From Hysterium pulicare CBS 123377 (taxonomy: Eukaryota > Ascomycota > Dothideomycetes > Hysteriales > Hysteriaceae): a stretch of DNA of 64,000 nucleotides. Within the stretch, counting starts at the first letter, position 1. Every line of letters begins with the position of its first letter. The translations under genes and the position numbers were made by a program. A model generated the notes under the pieces. That model ran no database searches. It saw nothing but the letters and a program-made list of their open reading frames with translations, and had not been told where the DNA came from. The stretch is taken from positions 1 to 64,000 of the forward strand of contig AJFK01000037.1 in assembly GCA_000467715.1 (NCBI GenBank), in the 5' to 3' direction. Positions 1 to 13,310 of this stretch are shown here, in pieces.

Positions 1-125
1 TTATATAACTAAATTAAATTGTAATAAAGGTATAGAATAGATAAAGAGCTACAAGAATGCTATTAAATAAGGCTATAGATAAACTAGATGCGTAGTTGAA
101 GGTTATTGGAATTAGATAATTTAAT
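1..125. other. AT-rich edge, possible end of a mutated repeat
   Basis: The first ~125 bases are strongly AT-rich and TA-rich compared with everything that follows, and the composition changes abruptly near base 130. In filamentous ascomycetes such islands are often the edge of a repeat altered by repeat-induced point mutation. No ORF or repeat ends are visible, so this is only a compositional call. The stretch 126-555 holds nothing I can name. Confidence 0.3.
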
Positions 126-555
126 TGCTTACTGCACTGCGGCCTGCCGCCTTGGAATAGTACTATGATGGCAAGCCAAAAGCATAGTCAGCATTATTGT
201 TGCATGCGACCTCATACGACCTTCATTTCAGCTGTTGCCGATGCGGCTTCTATGCCGCAGCGATACATGCCGCCCGCATATTGCTCGGAGACGAGGCTCA
301 CCCGGCACTAGTCCGACCTTCAGCAAAGTCGTCTCGTCTCGTCTCGTCCCTTGGTGAAATTGCACACGTACAATAATGGGATGTGTAATACTGGAACTCT
401 TAGACTATCTCCGCTTGAAGAAGCAATCGAACCCTTGTTGCTCTCCCCAATTCAAACTACACTCTTCAGAAATACCCAGAACCTCAGAATTCTATACGAC
501 AAGTAAGCCCAACGCGAACATACCATACCCCTCCCCAATCTTCAGCACATCCCAA

Positions 556-3500
556 CTACTCCATTCCCTCCGCCTCGACCAAAACACCTCCCTGGCCTCC
601 AAGCCTCCCAATCCCCACCGTCGCACTCTTGATATCAGGAATCACCATAACCGTCTCCCCATGGCTCAAATAATCCGTCTCGCAATTCAACTCCTCCTCC
701 CCTTCCGCCCCTTGCTGCTGTTCCTGCTTCTGGCCCTGTCCACCCTGCGCTTTGACTTTGACTCTCTCCACACTCACAGTCGGCATCATTAGATTCCCAC
801 TTCTCAGCGGTAGAAGCATGACCGGAAACTTCTTCACCTCATCCTCTTTCGCTGTGAAATGAGCCCTGCGCTGGCCAGCTATGAGCCAGACTTCGGTATT
901 TGCGTCGATAGAGTAGATGAATTTGTAAGCCTCTTCAGAGGCGGTAGGAGAAGAGGCAGTTTGGGCCCAACGTCGAGTATGTGAGATGGCAAGCTCGGCT
1001 GATAGGAGTTTGCCTACAGTTGCGATAGGTTGGGAGAAGTTGGAGGGGGATGTTGAGAGGGAAAGTAGGGAAAGAGAGGCGGTGTGTAGAATGTGAGTTT
1101 TAGGAATCGCTACTGTAATGATGATACGGCGGAAGGGGCGGGTTGAGGCTGCGTCGTCGTCCGAGAGGGAAATGTATTGGTGAGACTGCCGTTGTCAATT
1201 AGTGTTTCTGAGGGCGGTGGATGCGGACTCACTTCATGCCATTTCTTCAACCATGCTCTAGTATCATCACGGACAATGTGCGGTAGACTTTCTATACATT
1301 CCGACCATCCAATATCATCGAAAGAGCCCAGGTCAACTCTATCCAGCAGGGTTATTTTTTCGTATTGGCTTGGCAATATGCGATGCTCTAGTCGCTCGAC
1401 AAATGATGGTACGAGGAGGCGCCCGAGTCGATGCACCTTTCCATTTTCAATGGCTGATGCAAAGACTGATTCGATTCGGGCTAGAATGTCTTCGTTTAGA
1501 CATCGGTAATCGACTGTCAAGGGAAGACTGCCACTGTTCGTTGACTTGATGTTGCGAGCGGTACTATCTCCAGCAGGAGGCTTTGTGGTGATCTTGTAAG
1601 TTACGCAGACTGGCTGTTTTGAATACACGTATGTTGGAGAGGTGATTTTCCTTGGCGATGGAACCGCAAATTCTTCGGAGCCCTCGAGCCCTACATCCAA
1701 TACCTCCAAAGGAACATTATTTGCGGTCTTGATGTTGAAATTGGAAAAGAGCGCCCCGCTCTTGAAGTGATCGTGCACGTTGACGTCCAGAGGTAGTTCC
1801 ACGGGAATGGTGCAAGATGAGAAGAACTGGAATTGGCCCTTGTCCGTATAGTATTCCACTTCAAGCTTGATCAAAAGCTCGGGAAGTAGTGTTTCTGTCT
1901 CGTAAGGAACTCGGAAGGTTGCGGTCATTCCAGGACTCATTTGTGATATACCGATAACTCCAGGGCTCGACTTATCTTCAATGGCGACCTCGCCTAGAGT
2001 GGTTGTAGCATCCCCAGTTCGTAATCTTAAGCCTGCCGAAGCAGATCTTAGTCGAATTTCCGCACGCTGGATGTCGTTCCATCCACTGGAGCATTCGATC
2101 TCGATAGATCTCGGTTTGTCGATATGGATAAACCGTGATAAAATGATTTTGGCCTGGAAAGCCTCCATTCGGGGAAAACATATAATTCGAGACTTCTTGA
2201 CGGTTTTTGGTGAAGTTGCTGACACTGATGTCATGATTCCAAGAGGCGTAGTAGCCTCTGCCTTCTTGAAAGGTTCGTGGGAAAATATGATCTTATTAGC
2301 TTCGACCAGTATTTTGTCTATAATGTAGGGACCGTTGGTGTTGATCTTGTCTTATTAGTTGATGAAGTATGTAAGCGAAGAGCGAGACTTACATTAGAAT
2401 CAAGCCAAAATCTTCCAACGCCGCGCTTCAAACTTATCCTATCAGCACTCTCCAACCAGATCTCTTTGCCTTGGGTCGATGTAGCACTGGTCAGCCGTAC
2501 TCTAGCCCTCCGGAAGTCAATCTCGTCTTCTAATACATGACGGAACTGGAATCGTAGTTGGAAGCCATCCTTGTCATTGTAGTGACGCACGTACGGCTCT
2601 ACAACAATGTCTCCAAAGTATTTAGACATCGAAACCGTGATATCGTATGGGAGCTGTTTAGAAAAGCTGATAAGTTCCTGAAACAGCCCCGATGTATCCA
2701 CCTGGTCATCGTCAAGCCAACCATTTGTGCTTTCTGGGGCCTCTGCAATAGAGGGATATTTTGAGTGTGGGGACTTGGAAAAATTGATAGATTTTCGTTT
2801 CGCAGCTGACTTTGCAAGCAAGTCAAGAAGTGTTCGGATATAGTCGTCCTTCCGGTTGAGCTTCTTGAGGCATTGAGCATACATTCTCAACATAGTGGTC
2901 TCTACGTAATTCCACCTACTTTCAGCGAATAGCGGAGCCATTCGGCTGAAATACATTGCGGCAGCCGCATAATCGCCGAGTTCACTTTCGCAAGTTAGGC
3001 TCTTTGTTTTCAATGAATGCCCTTTTCGAAACTTACTATCGAAGAGCAGCCAGATCGCCTAATATCCCCTCACCGGATTTGGCTTGGCCAGCCGCCATGT
3101 AGTGCTTGACCGTAAGATCACTAAGTCTCTGATACTGAGGTCAGTTAAAACACCAATCTTCATACCTGCTAAACCATACCTCGTAAAAGGCCCGGAACCG
3201 TTCGATGGACGCAACGGCATCTGAGAGCGCTGCTACACATACTCCAACGGTAGTATTGACACCCGCTGTTATCTCACTGTTGGCATTTGCGTCCTGTTTC
3301 GTGGCATCGTCCGCCTCCTTTAGGTTTATATCCTCCAGATCCTCTGTTTTGGTAGCTTGTAAAGATGTTATCGCTGCCCACCCGATATGCCATTCCAACG
3401 CCTTGCCAAGGCGTTCCAGAATCCGCCTTTGAACAATATAGAGTTGAGCCCTGTTACCAGCAAGTTCCTGGAGGCCTGATTTCGCCGACGATACAGCTGA

Positions 3501-5492
3501 TTGTTGATTCTGTGGAGGTGGTCGTTCCTCAAATCGTCCATGATCGTAAACAACTTGCCCGGTAGTCGCTGAATATGGAGCGTCGGCGACCGAAGTTCTG
3601 CGATGTGAAAGCGAGGATGACCTAACCGGATAGATCATCGTCTTTGGTTCCGCCACATTGAGTTTCAATTCCTGAGGGTGATTTCCAAACGTCCGCATTT
3701 TCCCTGAAGACCCCGTTGCGCCATCGTTGTGAAATTTGGAGATAGGCAACGAAGGCGTTGCTGTCTCATCTAAAACTTGCTGTGCCACAGCAAACGTCCA
3801 TGATGAGACTATATTATCAATCAGGTGTTCAGATATAGCTAATGAGTCTGACTGGGCGCTTGAAGTTGATCAGCTATGAATCAAATCGCAATTTCAGGAA
3901 CACTCACCCCTCTAAGAAATCCTGTCGCAGTAAACGAGCAGCGGAAGTGATAAAGTTGAGAGCACGATAACAGAGCTCCGCGAAAGCAACTAAGTCTTCC
4001 GAACCTTCGGGAGAAGCACCAGACTTTGTCCCTAGATTGATGTCATCTATGGCCCGCTGATTGACAGTTGCCGATGGCCGTGGTGGTCCTTTTGCTGTGA
4101 GATCAGACCTGGAAGACTGAGCATTACCCAAACGCAACAACAAGGCCATCTGCCGAGAGAAAATGTAACATCGGAAATCAAATATGGAGATATTATTTGA
4201 TAAAATAAGGTCGCGATAGTTCTTCTTGTTGTAGTCGATCGGCTTGTCGCCAAAGTTGACACTTGTTGAGACCGCTTTGTGGCCTTCATCGTCATTTTCA
4301 AGTTGTTTTGATACTTTGGAGAGCTGTTGATGAAGGTCTTCAGTGAAATCGAGGAAGACGCTTGCCTGGTCTGGGGTGGTTTCATTGGCTTGATCTCGAA
4401 TGATCGAGTCAAGACCTATAGATAGCTCATCGTAGCCGACAAGAGCATCTTCCACTAAGCCAACACTCTCGAGAGCTCTAGCCAAGCCTTCTTTGAGAAC
4501 GAAGAATGTGCAGAAATTCCACCCAGGAAGAGCACGTTGCGAGTCTTTCTCGCGGATGTCCTCCTCGTATTGGCTCACCCTGAGGTCAAAAGATAATAGT
4601 ATCAGGGTCTTGAACCTTATTATCACATCATTCCAGGCGTTGTTCTGCTCTTGAGGGCTTTCAGTAAGTGGTGGGCTGATGGTCCCAGAACCTGTTGGCA
4701 GCATATGCGGCGGGACTGCGTCCTTTGGTAGACGCACCTGAGCAACCCTATCCGGGGCCGATTTAGAGGACATATTGAACTCTGCTCGTATCTTCTCTAG
4801 GATGGTGCTTGAGCCACGACCCCATCGTGAGCTACCAGACTTCTCCAAAGGAGCCCCTGAGCCGGTTGGGACAGACGAGCTGCCGCGAGGCTGGCTAGCA
4901 GCAGGGGTTTCAGGCAACACGACATGTAGAATAAGCCATTCGAAAGCGTCATGGTTCTCTTGTGTGTTCGAAGAAGAGCTGTTTTGAGAAGGGGGAGTGT
5001 TTGCTTTTACCCATTCCCGAAGCTTCTTCTGCGATAAAGTCTTGTAAGTCTCCGAATCATCGCATCTAAGCAAATAGACCTTGAGATACGGGGTTTGTCT
5101 GAGACCTGGTATCTGATGGCGCCTCTCCTTGATTGGTGGCTGGGCGACATCCGAACTGGAAGGCGCAGAGCTTCCCTGGGCAGAACCTCTTCGCTGGTTA
5201 GCTTCGGCGGGAGTCAAAGTTGACTGCGACGCAGCTGAAGATGCAGTGGTGGATTCTTTGCTCGGTACCAAGTCTACGTGCAAAGAATCTATTGACCTTA
5301 GAGGACGGTTTGGCGATTTCCAATGCAGGTTCCGGAGTGGAAGACGCGACGCCAGCTGCTCCGATATCAAGGGAAATACGCCCGATGGATCATGATACTC
5401 GACTGCAGGACCAATTAGCGCAATACTCTTGCGTCGTATGCTGAGAAGATATAGAAAATACCCGTGACTTTAGAGCTAGCTGAACTATCCAT
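556..5492 (-). CDS. TRS130: TRAPP complex subunit Trs130 / TRAPPC10
   Basis: Large subunit of the TRAPPII tethering complex, which acts with the Ypt31/Rab11 GTPase module in late-Golgi and endosomal traffic. Seven exons on the complement: 5462-5492, 3908-5402, 3180-3858, 3037-3134, 2393-2984, 1233-2345 and 556-1185. They sum to 4,638 bases, exactly 1,546 codons (1,545 aa). Introns are 45-59 bases with GTRNGT-type donors. The start gives MDSSASSKVT followed by VEYHDPSGVFP, the conserved Trs130 N-terminus. The centre has the conserved DLAALRYELGDY and MAPLFAESRWN blocks. The last exon carries the C-terminal TRAPPC10 segment (VWLIAGQRRAHF, then ETDYLSHGE). The 5' exon is only 31 bases, so ATG-to-stop predictors will probably miss it. 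The gene shares an ~820-base upstream region with the divergent RTA1-like gene. Family assignment is firm. Confidence 0.93.
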
Positions 5493-6218
5493 CACATTCT
5501 CGGAGCGCATCTGGCCAGATGCATCCTCCGCGACGCCCAAGGCTGGCTCTGCATTTCCAGCCGAGTTCATGAAATGGTGCACGCTCAGGTTACGAGAGTA
5601 TAGGTGAGATAGGAGGATTTGAAAAGCGCATGTGAGTTAATTGTCTGGAATGATGCGGCAGCAGGTTCCTCTGTCGCTGATGGCTTAAGCAACACAGCGA
5701 TAAAAGGAAGGCTAAGCGAACTGCCGGTGGATACCAAAATAATCGACCCTCGGAACCCAACTCTCTTCAGCCTCATCGTCAACCTCATCATCCTTCATTT
5801 CATCTTTGTCCAAGACTAATTGTAAGAAGGCAATGCTATCTTACACAAAAGCAGTTTATCTTGAGTCTCGTTTTTGATTGGCGATTAGAAGGGCCATGGC
5901 CGCCGTTATTTAATCGAAAGCCACTCTCGTATTCCTCGCCAATGGCGTTTCTGCCTCATTACCAGAAGATTCAGCCTTGCATCGCCAGCAAATATGCCTT
6001 GCGATGGAAACTAATACCTCGCTTTTTTCGCTTTCGCCACTAACAACACATAGTCGACCACGGGCATCGCGAACGCTTTCGGTTTCTGATTTCCATATAG
6101 TTCTACACAGCCCCTTGTTCTCGATCGTATTTTCGTGTTTTCAGTCTTCTTGGTTTCTTGAGATGATCATCGCAAGCTCCTTACTCCCAAGTGCGCCTCG
6201 TCCCTTAGTCCCTTTATT

Positions 6219-6226
6219 TATATAAA
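6219..6226 (+). promoter_or_regulatory. TATA box of the RTA1-like gene in a divergent promoter
   Basis: TATATAAA lies 90 bases before the RTA1-like ATG at 6316. The region 5493-6315 is the only spacer between TRS130 (-) and this gene (+), so it must serve both directions. No other element stands out in it. Confidence 0.55.
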
Positions 6227-6315
6227 TCCTCGACTCTGCCCCTCAGTCATCTATTAAACTTAATTACTTCAGCCCACTTATGCGATAAGTATATCTATTT
6301 CTCAAGTTAGACATT

Positions 6316-7610
6316 ATGGGATTGGGAGACTACTGTAAGCGGACCTGATGGGGGGAAGCTCTCCTGGACTTCTTCTAACCTCTCGCTAGCTCCAGGTAGC
6401 ATCTGGTACTACGCACCGAACAAACCTGCGCCGATAGTTTTCTGCGTACTATTCTTTCTTTCCGGAGCCTGTCACGCTTATCAGACCTTGTGAGTTGGCA
6501 TCCAGCGACCTCAACCTCCAGCATGGCTAATGAAACTCAGAAAACACAAGTCATGGCGGACCACCATCTTACTACCTTGGGCTGCGGCCCTAATGATATG
6601 TGGCTTCGCCATGCGTGAGCTTGGAGCATACCACACGGACAAGTTGAGCTACCTTATTGCCAGCGTCGTGCTGGTCATGTCCGGCCCGTAAGTCGACTTT
6701 TTTCACGTGTCATTGATGGATCTATGCTGATTAGGAACAAAGCCCGGTCTACGCCTTGATCAACTACTTTATTCTATCACGGATACTCTATTACATACCA
6801 TATTTGTCGCCCATGCACCCAGGCCGAGTGGCTACCACTTTTGTCGGCCTGGACGCCGTCTGCGAAATTCTAATCGGCCAGGGTGCATGGCGCATGGCGA
6901 ACCCCACCATGACCGTCGCTCAACGGAAACTTGGTTCGGATCTTGTTCGAGCATCTTTATCCCTTCAAGCAGCGCTATTCGGGGCCTTCGGTCTACTCGC
7001 AGCACAATTCCATTACCGGGCGCAGAAAAGGGGCATTCTAACCAGCAAACTCCGGACCGTCCTCATCGTCCTCTATATCAGCGCAACAATCATTACCATT
7101 CGTTGTATATACCGTCTTGTCGAATACGTCAAAGGCTGGGATAGCACCATATATAAGAACGAGGCTTTCTTCTGGGTCTTTGAGGCTTCCATCATGCTAA
7201 TCAACACCGTCCTCCTCAACATCTGGCATCCCGGAAAACGCCTACCTCGGTCCAATCGCGTCTTCCTTGCCCAGGATGGAGTAACCGAGCGTCGAGGCCC
7301 TGGCTGGACGGACGATAGGCCATGGCTTGCCACAATGTTCGATCCTTTCGACGTGTGGGGAATGTTCACAGGCAAAGACAAGAAGACCCAGTTCTGGGAC
7401 ATGAGCGACGAAGAATTAAGGCAGTTGGAAGCTGAACAGAAAACGAATAAGCGGAGTATGATCTCTGCACTTCTTGATCCCTTGCATCTTTGGGGATCGA
7501 GGGGATATATTGGAAAGCACATCGGCGGATCGAAGTCCAACGCGAAGCAGCAGACGGTTACTTCTAGTGAAGTACAAACGAAACAAGAGCAAGACTCTGC
7601 AATGGTGTAA
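6316..7610 (+). CDS. RTA1-family multi-pass membrane protein
   Basis: Member of the fungal RTA1-like family (seven-helix lipid-translocating exporter / stress-resistance proteins such as Rta1, Rsb1 and Pug1). Exons 6316-6334, 6390-6489, 6541-6687 and 6743-7610 give 378 codons (377 aa). The first exon (MGLGDY) is only 19 bases. The acceptor of exon 2 could be TAG at 6389 or CAG a few bases on; I chose the first because it gives SPGSIWYYAPNKPAP in frame. Family hallmarks are the N-terminal WYYAPNKPAP, the HAYQTL loop, the helix PVYALINYFILSRILYY, and R/E-rich ends of later helices (IIRCIYRLVEY-like). The C-terminal ~110 residues are hydrophilic, as usual for the family. Substrate cannot be inferred. 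Overall family call is strong. Confidence 0.88.
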
Positions 7611-8525
7611 AGAAATGTCTGAACCCCCTCTCCTACTACTCGCTTTAAAATCTCTTATCTTTACTGTCGTTTACCTTTGGTACCCGACACCGTAAGTACT
7701 ACTTGGCACAAATCCTTCCTATTTCGTAAGCTCAAGAATCATTGTATCACCAGAGTTAGCTTTCAATTTTTTTTTTTGGTTTATACCCCTATCGTTCAGC
7801 GTATTCCCAAATTGTACTCTAGCGTGATTACAGTGTGTTTACCTTTACAACCATATCACACATTTCCGCCACCAGTCTTCAAATCTCGTTATATCTAATC
7901 TTGCATGTCCCTGTCATCATCGCTCGCACTCACAACGGCTTCAAACCCGCCACTATTATGGATCCACCACACCACAAACAACCAAAAGAGGGCAAGGCAG
8001 AAAAGCATCAACTCTATGCGAGATACTCCATACTGTCCGCGTTCTTGGATCCCGGGGATGGGACGGTCCATTCTGCATACTATCTCTAAGGCTTTGAAGG
8101 AGAAACTGGGACGCTGGGGAACTGGGAGACTTTGTTAAGGAAAGTTGCGGAAGAATGTTAAACTAAGTTTTCTTTTAGGTGCGTCGTCTTTTGCGCTGTA
8201 ATCTAGTTAAACCGTTTACGTATTTGCGCGTGCTGGCATCTGGAGATAGCGATCGATCGCGTCGGTGAAACTGGTTGTCAGCATTTCTATGACTTGTACA
8301 GAGACCGTTTGTGCTTTGCGAAATGGGATGAATGGATCTCCACCTGTGGTACGAAGTAGTGAACATATGATTTCCTACTATCTAATATGCGGTACCATAT
8401 TAGGACACTACAAGTTAGGATTGTGAATCTTGCATCCCCCGAAGTCTCTTTTCAAATACGCCATTACGCCACGCTGATAATGCAATTCTGTTCTTTCTAC
8501 GTCTCGGAACTACGTCGTGTTATGA
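7611..8525. other. Intergenic spacer
   Basis: Space between the convergent 3' ends of the RTA1-like gene (+) and RFC4 (-). It contains a short poly-T run near 7770 but no ORF or RNA gene I can support. Confidence 0.5.
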
Positions 8526-9692
8526 TCACTTTGAAGGAACCGTGAAGAGCTGAGGCTTCATGTTTATCTTGCAAAGACGAGCCACACAGCCGGAGAGTTG
8601 GAGAAGGGTCTGTACGCCTTCGAGGATGCGCATATGCGTGAAGCCGATTTCCTATATCAAGCACGTTAGTGCCTCGTTATACTGCCACCAAATCCAAAGC
8701 CGTACCTTAATAAACTCCAACTTCGCATGTTCCGAAAGCGTTGGAACTGTCTTCGTAACCTTAAACATCGTACTAATAATATCATGGCAACTATACCCCA
8801 AATCCCAAAGCTCCTTCAGACTCGTTAAAGCATCATCAATCCTACCCTCATGGCACGCCTTGATCATAGCCTGAACTTTTATTGGATGCGGAGAGTCCAC
8901 CACCTTGAACACATTATCACCGCTCACAAACCCAAACCCAGCATGCGTGCTCTGGAGGTTGTTGATAGCCTGGCGCATGTCGCCCTCTGCGGAGAAGACC
9001 AAAGCTGCGATGCCGTCATCGGAATGCTCGACGTTTTCCGCCTCGCAGATCTGCATAAGCCTGGTAACGATTTGTGTGTCTGTCAGGCGTGCGTAGCGGA
9101 GGATGGCGCATCGAGATTGGAGTGGCTCAATAATCTTATTGCTTTGGTTACATGCGAATGCGAATCTAGTCGTGCTGCTGTAAATCTCCATTGTCCGTCT
9201 CAGAGCCTGCTGCGCTCCACTCGTCATACTATCCGCCTCATCTAGAATGACAATTTTCTGTCGCCCTTGAGGAAGCGTAACTTTCTTCTGCGCGAAGCCT
9301 TTTATGCGGTTTCGAACGACGTCTATGCCGCGCTCGTCGGAGGCGTTGAGTTCGAGGACGGCTTCTTTGTAGGCGGAGCCGAGGAGCTGGCGTGCGAGAC
9401 AGAGGACTGAGGTTGTTTTACCGATACCAGGCATGCCTGAGATGATTACGTGAGGCATGTTTCCATCTTTGGCGATGATCTTGAGGCGGGAGATCGTTTC
9501 TTCATTACCGACTATGTCGTCGAGGAAGACGGGCCGGTATTTTTCAACCCTGTACTGAGGGTCAGTGAGGGTCAATTGAGGTGCAGTTTTGGATGGTTAC
9601 CATGGCAGTTCGTAATTAGCACCGCCTGGTGCATTTGGATTGGCTTTGATGCCGTTGCGGGCGGCGGTTTTGGAGGACTCTGCTTTCGCCAT
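8526..9692 (-). CDS. RFC4: Replication factor C small subunit (yeast Rfc4 / human RFC2 type)
   Basis: AAA+ clamp-loader subunit that helps load PCNA at primer ends in the RFC complex. Exons on the complement: 9601-9692, 8706-9549 and 8526-8651; 354 codons (353 aa). The intron splits the Trp codon of the LPWVEKYRP box, which identifies RFC small subunits. Walker A is [10 protein letters not shown] (about residues 69-78), Walker B VILDEAD (131-137), and the SRC motif with the arginine finger is at 176-178. The run [20 protein letters not shown] and the [14 protein letters not shown] block place it with yeast Rfc4 rather than Rfc2, Rfc3 or Rfc5. The last exon ([13 protein letters not shown]...) is the collar domain. 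Length is normal, and a ~30-residue hydrophilic N-terminal extension is typical of filamentous fungi. Confidence 0.95.
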
Positions 9693-9716
9693 GGTGGGTT
9701 GAGGTTGTGGTGTGGG

Positions 9717-9721
9717 ACGCG
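9717..9721. promoter_or_regulatory. ACGCG core upstream of RFC4
   Basis: ACGCG lies 25 bases before the RFC4 start codon, and a full ACGCGT is found further upstream at 10108-10113. ACGCGT is the MCB element bound by MBF at replication genes in yeasts. Its use here is inferred from the match and from the gene's function. The rest of 9693-11099, between RFC4 (-) and the protease gene (+), shows only a pyrimidine-rich leader from about 10690 onward. Confidence 0.4.
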
Positions 9722-11099
9722 CCTCTTCGAAAAGCACTTTGGCACGTCTTCACGGTGGTCATAGCTCTGAACTGCATCACGTGATCAGGGCTTCGTTCTA
9801 TGACGTCCCCAGATATCGGTAGTCGGGAACACCGTTCTATTATTCCCGTGGATCCACGCCTGGTCGCCTTGTTCTCTTTCGCTACCCATGCTCTCTTCTC
9901 GATGAAGCCAAAGAATCTCTCCCTTGAATCAAAGAAACATGTGGAAATCTTTCCGACTTGACAAGCCACGCTCGGCAGCACACAGCTTCCTGTTCCTGAG
10001 TGCCAAGCTCGTCGCAGGATTGTCTCAGATATTCGCCCCCAGATTCTATCGAACATGGAGCGAGCAACTAAGACCATGTTCATTGGTCCTTCTCAAGGAC
10101 AGACAAGACGCGTCACAGAAGTGTTTGACCGCCAAGAAAGCAATAGGCCTTCCGAGGGATTGGTCAAAGACAAGACAGTTTCCAAGGTTCGAAGCACCTG
10201 CAGTAGTCAGCTTGCGACGCCGTGGCGGGACATGTCCGACTGACATGTGTCTTGTCGTAATTGTCAAACTATACTGTTACCCGGTTTCGGGGTCCGCATG
10301 CGGCCTTGGAATAGCCATTTGCTGACTCCAGTTTGTCCAAGAGGACAAAGAACAAAGAATCAAACGAGGTTGTGTGCTGTTTTGGCGTCCTTGATGCGCG
10401 ATACTGCCCACTTGAGGTCTTTCTTCCATCTTCCAAATTCAAAGCGCTACCTCTGCCCTACGCTGGAATAGGGCAGACGGATAGCCGCTCTTATTGGCGC
10501 TTGGCTGCAGACCTTGTGGTCAAGATTGAGACGGCTGTGCCCAGGTGTGGAGGATTCTGCACAGCCACCATCCATTCAGCTCTCTATGCATGGCTGCTGG
10601 GCTGACGGCTGCCAAAGAATCTGATCTTTCAGGCGCGGGCCCCCATATTTAGCTGCCTCCGCCAGATACAGCCGGCCGACACTTTGCATCATCATCGAAC
10701 ATCGAAACGGTCCCTGCCGCAGCTTCCGTAGGCTTTTGACCGCCTGCCTTCAACCACTTGTTTCCACATCCACGACAGTCCTTGCCGCGTCATCGCATCC
10801 TCGCCTCTTTGCTGCACCTTATATCCTGACACACGCTTTCACCCTGCCTTTCCCCAGCATTGCATTCACTGTCCCTCTTCCGGATATTTACTTTCACCTA
10901 CCCCTAGCACTTCATTGTCCTTTTCAACAGGTAAACACTCCCCTTGGCTTCTTGGCTGAGCATCCTCATCTTCCAGGGGCCCTCTTTTCATCTCCGGCTC
11001 ACTAACACCTTTTCTACGTCAGCAGTACCTTTGAAACTTCCTTCTTTGTCCATACTACTCGACCTTTAATATCGAAAAAGTCGTTATCCAGGCTTCATC

Positions 11100-12709
11100 A
11101 TGAAGTATTCGGCGGTTGCAATAACCGCAAGTTTATTCTCGGTAGCTACTGCAATTAATTTGGTTCAGCGAGATGTGAGTGTCCATGAATCCCTGTTCAT
11201 TCCATCGGGCTTGGCTTAGGACAACCTTGAGGCTCTTTCAACCTCCGTCGTCGCAAAGGGGTTGGAATGCAACTCGAGCGCGTCCTCCTAGCCAAAGCTT
11301 ATTCGCAATGACAACTACTATTAACACCTCACTGACTTCATTTTTAGGCCGCGCCAGCAGTCTTAGGACTAGACATCGAACGAAGACACGTCCTGAGCCC
11401 AGTCACTCGCGACCGAATACGGCGATCGAGAAAGAGAGACACGGTGCAGGAAACACTAGATAACCTTCAAACCCTCTACTTCGCAAACGCCAGTCTTGGT
11501 ACACCAGCACAGACACTCAGATTTCACATCGACACCGGCAGTAGTGATTTATGGGCGAACTCCAAGAACTCAGACCTATGTCAGACAAGAGGGAACCAAT
11601 GCGCAGAGTCGGGTACATATGACGCGAATTCTTCTTCGACATACTCCTACGTAAATAGCGACTTCAATATCTCCTATGTTGATGGATCAGGAGCTTCGGG
11701 AGATTACGCGAAGGATACATTCCGTTTCGGTGGACAAGATATCAAGGACATGCAGTTTGGTATTGGATACACGTCGAGTTCACCGGAAGGTATCTTGGGT
11801 ATCGGCTACACGGTGAATGAGGTGGAGGTGAACCGAGCTGGTGGCGATGCATACCCCAACTTGCCACAGCTTCTCGCAAACAACAAGGTCATCAACTCCA
11901 ACGCATATAGTTTGTGGCTGAACGATCTCGATGCCAACACCGGCTCCATCTTGTTCGGCGGTGTTGATACCGAGAAGTATTCCGGAAAGCTTCAAACCCT
12001 CCCTATCCTCAAAGAACAAGATACCTTTGCTGAATTTATCATCGCGCTCACGGGCATGGGCGTCAACGGTAAAGAAGGTTCCCTCTTTAACAACGAGACC
12101 GTCCCCGTCCTCCTCGATTCCGGAAGCAGTCTCATGTACCTCCCCGACGACCTCGTCCGCAGTCTCTACACGCAATTCGATGCTCAATACGACCAGTCTC
12201 AAGGGGCCGCCTTGATCGACTGCAGCAAAGCAAGCGACACCACTACCCTCGATTTCACCTTCAGCAACCCCACCATCTCCGTCCCCATGAACGAGCTCGT
12301 CATTGTAGCCGGTTACCAACGCGGCGAACCAGTTTGCATCCTCGGTATCGGACCTTCCGGTGACTCGACCTGTGTCCTAGGTGACACTTTCCTCCGATCT
12401 GCCTACGTCGTGTACGACCTCGACAACAATGAGATCTCGCTTGCGCAAACAAACTTCAACGCTACGAAGTCAAACGTTGTAGAAATCTCAGCCGGCTCCG
12501 CTGGCGTGCCCGACGCAACCGGTGTCCCGAACGCCGTTTCCTCCGGCGCTGTGGGAAGCGGTGGTGGCAGGAACGGTGGTTCGCCAAGCGTTACTGGTAC
12601 TGCTGGTGGCGCAAAATCTACCGGTGCAGCTTACCCTGCCGCGACGGCAAACGCATGGTTAGGTGCTGGTGCTGCTATGGCTGGTGCTGGAATGTTGCTT
12701 GCGTTGTAG
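11100..12709 (+). CDS. Secreted GPI-anchored aspartic protease (yapsin / candidapepsin-like)
   Basis: Pepsin-fold endopeptidase expected at the cell surface. Exons 11100-11174 and 11348-12709 give 479 codons (478 aa). Residues 1-18 form a signal peptide (MKYSAVAITASLF...). A propeptide ends at a dibasic Kex2-type site (RRSRKR, residue 55). The two catalytic motifs are DTGSSDLW (Asp87) and DSGSSLMYL (Asp282). A Gly/Ser/Ala-rich stalk begins around residue 410, and a C-terminal hydrophobic tail (AWLGAGAAMAGAGMLLAL) fits a GPI-anchor signal. Architecture matches yapsins and Aspergillus OpsB/CtsD proteins, which process other surface proteins or themselves. The ATG is placed in the first exon because only it supplies a signal peptide; the upstream leader is long and CT-rich. 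Confidence 0.92.
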
Positions 12710-13050
12710 AGCACTAATTCCCCTATTTCTCTCGATGTCTCATAATCTGTATTTTGGTTAAAATAAGCTTTCGATGCCCGGAACTTGGAACTCTTGCATT
12801 AGGTGGCGTTTTTATGGTTAAATCCTTAGAGGATTGGGTCCGTCTTTCGTTAGTTGCTCTTCGCTTCTTAGCTTGGGATCTCTAAAGATTTTAGGGCTAT
12901 ATACTAGTGGTGGATGGATATGTAGATGGATGGCCATACTTGGTGCCGGCGGAAAATATATTAAGATATTTGATGCGCATCTAAGTACCTGTTTACTACT
13001 TTTACATTCTAGTTGTCATTCTGGTTGTCATGTTACTAACCACGCATAGC

Positions 13051-13310
13051 GGGTGCCATAATTCGTTGGAGTCTGGGCTGCGCACCAACCTCGTAACGAC
13101 TCTCCTTGCTGTTCGCATATAGCATTTGACTTTGGTGATGTGATTTTAAAGGAGTATCGAGCCCTCAGCAGACATTAAATTATTATTTTTAAGGCCTTCT
13201 GTTCTTACATATGCAGGAAAAATGAACCTGGATTAAATAAATCGTCACACCTGTTGCGCACGTGCTGACCTAGATACAAATTAAGAGACACAGATATAAA
13301 ATCCTCCCTT
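13051..13310 (+). repeat. Dispersed repeat A, copy 1
   Basis: This block aligns in the same orientation with 17323-17595. Shared strings include TCTGGGCTGCGCACC, GAGTATC(G/T)AG(C)CCT and GACACCTGTTG/CACACCTGTTG in the same order, with about two thirds identity by eye. It ends in a CACGTG core (13259-13264) and a TATAAA (13295-13300) pointing right, the same layout as the promoter modules described below. Confidence 0.6.

Noticed and set aside
9616-10083. 155-codon minus-strand ORF overlapping the RFC4 start
   Set aside because: Shadow of the RFC4 first exon and promoter; no family features.
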